A stretch of DNA of 16,524 nt from an uncultured Clostridia bacterium (lineage in GTDB: Bacteria; Bacillota; Clostridia; Oscillospirales; Acutalibacteraceae), in the NCBI GenBank assembly GCA_946405565.1, contig CAMJHU010000010.1, positions 1 through 16,524 on the forward strand. The letters are read 5' to 3'. The notes beneath the pieces were generated by a model. That model had not been told where the DNA came from, did no database searches, and saw only the letters and a program-made list of their open reading frames with translations. How positions within the stretch are numbered: position 1 is the first letter of the stretch; every line of letters starts with the position of its first letter. Of the stretch, positions 13,818 to 16,524 are shown piece by piece. Made by a program: the position numbers and the translations under genes.

Positions 13818-15110
13818 TTACGGTTCCTGTTGCTGGCGCTTTTTCTTGTCCTGTTTGAGATGGCGCATGATATGGGCGACTTCCCACCCGGCGGGACACA
13901 CCGCGCTGCACGCGCCGCAGCCGCTGCACTGTTCCGCGCCGAAGTCCGCCGCCAGTTCGGTTTCCCCCCGCTCGTAGTGGCGCAGGGCTTCATAGACCGG
14001 CAGCTCCATCGGACACACCGCCACGCATTTGCCGCAGCGGGTACATTCGGTTTTGTCCGGCTTTTCCAGACGGTTCATCAGCGTAATGGCGCGCATACCC
14101 GTCACCACCGGCGTTTGCAGATCGTCGGTGGTCTTGCCGGTCATGGTGTCGCCCAGAATCACATACCGCGGCGGACGGGTTATACCCGCCACCCGCAGCA
14201 CGTCCTCCAGCGGCGTGCCGTTGATGACCACCGCGTTCATGGGCTGCCCCACGCAGTCGCCCGACACCGTCACGATGGATTCGGTCTGCGGCTCGCCCGA
14301 CGAGAGCGCCTGCGCCGCGCTTCGGAGCGCCTGTACGCCTACCGGCAGAAAGTCCCCCTTGGGATAGTATTCCCGCTTGAACTTGGAAATCAGCGGAAAG
14401 CCGCCCCGCATTTCAATCACTTCGACAAAGCCGAAATTGAAGCGCTCGGCATTCAACTCGATCTCATCGCAGTCGTATATGGCAAGTTTCGCGCTGCCGC
14501 CGTCAAGTGCCTTGAGAACGGCGCTCAGACCGTCGTTGACCTCCATGCCGAATTCGCTCACGGTTTTGAGCGCACTGCTCACATAGGGACTGTCGTCCAG
14601 CGCAATCGCCGCCACTTCGCGGACGCCCTTTGCCTTTGCCTCGGCGATTTTCTTCGCCAGCGGCGCCCGGTCGAATTCGTCAATGATGCCCGCCTGATGA
14701 ATCGCGCGCAGCACGCCCTCCTCGGTCATGGCATGAAGGCTGTGCGGCGTGGTGGAAAGCGGCGCCACGTCGCTGTCGGGACGGATCACGGCACAGAAAA
14801 CGCGTCCCAGCAGCGGATGCGAAACCGTCCGCAGTTCTTCCACATATCCCGACACCGGCGACATGACCCACGAGGGTCCCATACGGTCGGCGCCGGTTTT
14901 GGTTCTGGCGAGCAGCGAAAACCGGGCGCAGCGATCCCCCGGACGCACCACGGGATACATCTCGCCCCCATAGGGATCCCACAGCGGCACATTCGCGTTT
15001 CCCCGCAGCGGCACACGTCGCAGCGGAGCGGAGAAGGCAGGTTCCTTGTGCTGTTCGAGACTGACGTATTTGTCGGTGTGAAACAGGCTGACGGTATCAA
15101 ATAGCGGCAT
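13818..15110 (-). CDS. Orphan RnfC-like iron-sulfur electron-transfer protein
   Basis: The 430-aa protein follows the RnfC/PduS order: a lipoyl-like barrel (about 30-95, with MSPVSGYVEEL), a Rossmann-like middle, an SLBB-type region (about 270-335, IVTVSGDCVGQP) and two 4Fe-4S sites, Cys356/359/362/366 and Cys395/398/401/405. RnfC normally binds FMN and NADH through a GGxxFPT loop; the matching place here (QAGIIDEFDRAPLAKKI) lacks it, and the usual ECEP is DDSP. It probably passes electrons between iron-sulfur partners without direct NADH oxidation. No rnfABDEG genes are nearby. Start: AAAGGAA lies 9 nt before MPLFDTVSLF; an upstream ATG overlaps that ribosome site. It follows a MecA-like gene by 35 nt. 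Confidence 0.82.
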   Translation of the reverse strand: MPLFDTVSLFHTDKYVSLEQHKEPAFSAPLRRVPLRGNANVPLWDPYGGEMYPVVRPGDRCARFSLLARTKTGADRMGPSWVMSPVSGYVEELRTVSHPLLGRVFCAVIRPDSDVAPLSTTPHSLHAMTEEGVLRAIHQAGIIDEFDRAPLAKKIAEAKAKGVREVAAIALDDSPYVSSALKTVSEFGMEVNDGLSAVLKALDGGSAKLAIYDCDEIELNAERFNFGFVEVIEMRGGFPLISKFKREYYPKGDFLPVGVQALRSAAQALSSGEPQTESIVTVSGDCVGQPMNAVVINGTPLEDVLRVAGITRPPRYVILGDTMTGKTTDDLQTPVVTGMRAITLMNRLEKPDKTECTRCGKCVAVCPMELPVYEALRHYERGETELAADFGAEQCSGCGACSAVCPAGWEVAHIMRHLKQDKKKRQQQEP

Positions 15111-15145
15111 ATCGGTTGTGTTCCTTTCCAAAGGAATCCGCCTGC

Positions 15146-15598
15146 TCAGGGTCTTGCGTATTCACTCAAAACCGCGAGGTTATGGGCGGCATTCATCTGA
15201 TTGTCAGGGCTTTCGGCATAATATAATAAAAACGCGTCTTCCGACGACTCCACGCGGAAGGCGTCGGACAACGAAATACCCCGCAGACGGGAGAGTGCGT
15301 CGAGCAGGTCATCCGCACAGGCGAAGGCATAAAGCCGGTCACTGGGCTGGCGGGTAAATCCCACACGCAGACGGCAGTTTCCGTTTATGTAGGGACGGCA
15401 CTCCGCAAAGGTAAAGCAGCCGTCCCGCCGCAGACCGCACAGCGATTCCAGCAGGTCGAAGAGAAAGGTCATCAGCTTCCGTCCGTCGGCACGTCGTGGG
15501 GAAAGGCGGTCGGCGGTCAGACCGAAGGCGGCAAGGGTTTCCTTGGACAATAGAATCTCGGCGACGGTGGGTTCGATGAGTCTGATTTGCATTTTCAT
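15146..15598 (-). CDS. Compact MecA-like adaptor protein
   Basis: MecA adaptors deliver substrates to the ClpCP protease. The 150-aa product begins MKMQIRLIEPTVAEILLSKE, a strand-turn-strand opening like MecA, then has the helix DGRKLMTFLFDLLESL. Its end (FACADDLLDALSRLRGI, a beta hairpin with AFLLYYAE, and HNLAVLSEYA) resembles the MecA C-terminal ClpC-binding domain. Typical MecA is about 200-250 aa; here the acidic linker between domains is nearly absent. AAAGGA lies about 13 nt upstream of the chosen ATG; Met3 is an alternative. It has its own promoter and is followed by the RnfC-like gene in the same direction. The identification is from resemblance only and moderately certain. Confidence 0.65.
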   Translation of the reverse strand: MKMQIRLIEPTVAEILLSKETLAAFGLTADRLSPRRADGRKLMTFLFDLLESLCGLRRDGCFTFAECRPYINGNCRLRVGFTRQPSDRLYAFACADDLLDALSRLRGISLSDAFRVESSEDAFLLYYAESPDNQMNAAHNLAVLSEYARP

Positions 15599-15634
15599 AG
15601 AATCGGCTGCATCCTTTCTTTGCGGGGTAAGTTT

Positions 15635-15663
15635 ATCATACCGCAAAAAGAGAAGGAATGCAA
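15635..15663 (-). promoter_or_regulatory. Promoter of the MecA-like/RnfC-like operon
   Basis: On the minus strand TTGCAT (15663-15658), 17 bp and TATGAT (15640-15635) form a vegetative promoter. Transcription would start about 30 nt before the MecA-like start codon. Confidence 0.78.
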
Positions 15664-15676
15664 CCGGTGGATTGTG

Positions 15677-15703
15677 GAAAAAAAAGAAGAAAAAAAAGAA
15701 AAA
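15677..15703. repeat. Purine-only A-rich tract
   Basis: A stretch composed only of A and G, mostly A runs, separates the MecA-like promoter from the repeat block. It is a likely slippage-prone or bent-DNA spacer. It lies just upstream of the -35 box of that promoter, where it could act as an UP-like element. Confidence 0.5.
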
Positions 15704-15704
15704 G

Positions 15705-15888
15705 CGAAGCGTAATTAGCCGCGCAGCGGCGGGGGAGTCGAGGGGGGCCACTGCCCTCCTCGCGGGGACGGGGGCAGCGCCCCAGCAGGGACCGGGACAG
15801 CGTCCCGGCAGGCAGCACAACGTGCTGCCGAGCGAGACGAGCCAAGATTAAAAAACGGGGAAGGGCGAATACAGAAAAGGAACCCCCA
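15705..15888. repeat. Left arm of a large inverted repeat
   Basis: This arm starts CGAAGCG, AATTAGCCGCGCAGCGGCG and matches the reverse complement of 16346-16524 for most of its length. It contains three successive palindromes: GGGGCAGCGCCCC (15771-15783), CGGGACAGCGTCCCG (15793-15807) and GGCAGCACAACGTGCTGCC (15811-15829). It ends in AACGGGGAAGGGCGAAT and GGAACCCCC. GC-rich blocks of this style occur between genes in many gut Firmicutes. No gene is seen. Confidence 0.75.
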
Positions 15889-16053
15889 CCAAGCCAATCG
15901 CGCCCGGATAACCAACGGGGTCAGGCGAATTCCCGGAAAGGAACCCCCCACCGAGCCAATCCCACCCGGATAACCAACGGGGTCAGGCGAATTCCCGGAA
16001 AGGAACCCCCACCAAGCCAATCGCGCCAATCTTTCAAACGGGGAATGGCAAAT
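15876..16053. repeat. Tandem repeats of 61/62 bp
   Basis: Units begin AAAGGAACCCCC at 15876, 15937 and 15999. Copies 1 (61 bp) and 2 (62 bp, one extra C) are nearly identical and carry CGGATAACCAACGGGG and GGCGAATTCCC. Copy 3 matches for about 30 bp, then degenerates. The end of the left inverted arm (AACGGGGAAGGGCGAAT) is a further partial copy. On the minus strand the units read as open frame, but no start site or family supports a protein. Confidence 0.85.
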
Positions 16054-16198
16054 CACTATCCACAACTTAAGCACTCCCCCAGTCAGCTACGCTGACAGCC
16101 CCCTCAAAGAGGGAGCCGGAGATTGCCTCCCTCTTTGAGGGAGGTGGCACGCCGCAGGCGTGACGGAAGGAGTTAATTTCACTAAGTTGTGGACAGTG
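16054..16198. mobile_element. 145-bp MITE-like element with TIRs and 10-bp target duplication
   Basis: The ends CACTATCCACAACTTA (16054-16069) and TAAGTTGTGGACAGTG (16183-16198) are inverted repeats matching at 15 of 16 positions. Identical AATGGCAAAT lies directly outside both ends (16044-16053 and 16199-16208), as expected for target-site duplication. Inside are three hairpins: GTCAGC/GCTGAC (16082-16096), a perfect 15-bp pair CCCTCAAAGAGGGAG (16101-16115) with 16127-16141, and CACGCC/GGCGTG (16148-16162). It encodes no protein, so movement would need a transposase elsewhere. Confidence 0.8.
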
Positions 16199-16249
16199 AA
16201 TGGCAAATACAAAATAATCCCCATTTCTATTGCCAAAAAGAAATCAAAA

Positions 16250-16296
16250 AAATAACGAACTGTTAATATAATAATTATATCGACAGTTCGTTATTT
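16250..16296. repeat. AT-rich two-part perfect hairpin
   Basis: AAATAACGAACTGT (16250-16263) pairs perfectly with ACAGTTCGTTATTT (16283-16296). Inside, ATATAAT (16266-16272) pairs with ATTATAT (16274-16280) around a single A. T-rich sequence follows on the plus strand and A-rich on the other, so it could terminate transcription in either direction, or be the remnant of a palindromic element. Confidence 0.7.
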
Positions 16297-16345
16297 ATTT
16301 TTGTTCGCCCAAATCTGTTATTTGTTCGGGCTGGTCTTGCTTTTT

Positions 16346-16524
16346 TGGGGGTTCCTTTTCTGAATTCGCCCTTCCCCGTTGTGGGTCTTGGCGCGATTCG
16401 CTCGGCAGCACGTTGTGCTGCCTCGTGGGGCGCTGCCCCACTCCCCGCTGGGGCGCTGCCCCCGTCCCCGCCAGGGAGCTCACCCCCTGGACCCCGCGCC
16501 GCTGCGCGGCTAATTGGCGCTTCG
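16346..16524. repeat. Right arm of the large inverted repeat
   Basis: The reverse complement of this segment matches the arm at 15705-15888: CGAAGCG, AATTAGCCGCGCAGCGGCG, GGGGCAGCGCCCC, GGCAGCACAACGTGCTGCC and AACGGGGAAGGGCGAAT in the same order. The block between the first two shared words differs. The arm reaches the window edge, so its outer limit is unknown. No gene is seen. Confidence 0.75.

Noticed and set aside
15599..15820. N-terminal extension of the MecA-like protein with a poly-Phe stretch
   Set aside because: It translates the A-rich tract and repeat arm and crosses the gene's own promoter; the start at 15598 matches the family N-terminus.
15715..16074. Minus-strand open frame through the tandem repeats
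   Set aside because: The frame is produced by repeat units of GC-rich sequence and crosses the left arm; the repeated LARLAWWGF-like text reflects DNA repeats, not a protein family.

Overview
The window looks like chromosomal DNA from an anaerobic, moderately GC-rich Firmicute. It is most like a gut Clostridia/Oscillospirales genome. This is inferred from GatCAB-based tRNA amidation, FeoAB with a Cys-rich FeoB-associated peptide, a LytTR/DUF3021 pair, a YfhO-family protein, consensus sigma-A promoters with AAAGGAG ribosome sites, and the style of the intergenic repeats. No rRNA, tRNA, CRISPR array or intact transposase gene was seen.

Layout. (1) 75-3583, minus strand: the gatC-gatA-gatB operon for tRNA-dependent amidotransferase, with a consensus promoter and a roughly 180-nt leader. 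The leader contains a previously unlabelled 38-codon ORF with five consecutive Asn codons and a Gln-Gln pair. It is followed by an intrinsic terminator whose 5' arm can instead pair with the sequence just after the Asn run. This looks like ribosome-mediated attenuation of the enzyme that makes Asn-tRNA and Gln-tRNA, and it is the strongest candidate for something undescribed here. (2) 3631-3876: a type I toxin-antitoxin-like cassette with a 31-aa membrane peptide, a Shine-Dalgarno-sequestering hairpin and a convergent antisense RNA with a perfect-consensus promoter. (3) 3962-6657: ppk (polyphosphate kinase with an unusual 92-residue acidic tail) and a DUF4250 gene, closed by a terminator. (4) 6942-9859: feoA, feoB and a small Cys-rich membrane protein for ferrous iron uptake, with two TTAG-N6-CTAA palindromes as candidate operators. 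(5) 9938-12546: a YfhO-family membrane protein and terminator. (6) 12587-13770: a LytTR regulator and DUF3021 membrane protein, with candidate autoregulatory direct repeats. (7) 13818-15663, minus strand: a compact MecA-like adaptor followed by an orphan RnfC-like iron-sulfur protein. (8) 15677-16524: a gene-free repeat region with two inverted arms of about 180 bp, 61/62-bp tandem repeats, a 145-bp MITE with terminal inverted repeats and a 10-bp target duplication, and an AT-rich hairpin.

Several units are small self-contained regulatory circuits: the gat attenuator, the toxin with its antisense RNA, and LytTR with its membrane partner. All functional assignments come from reading motifs and family resemblance. 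No alignment or structure program was run.
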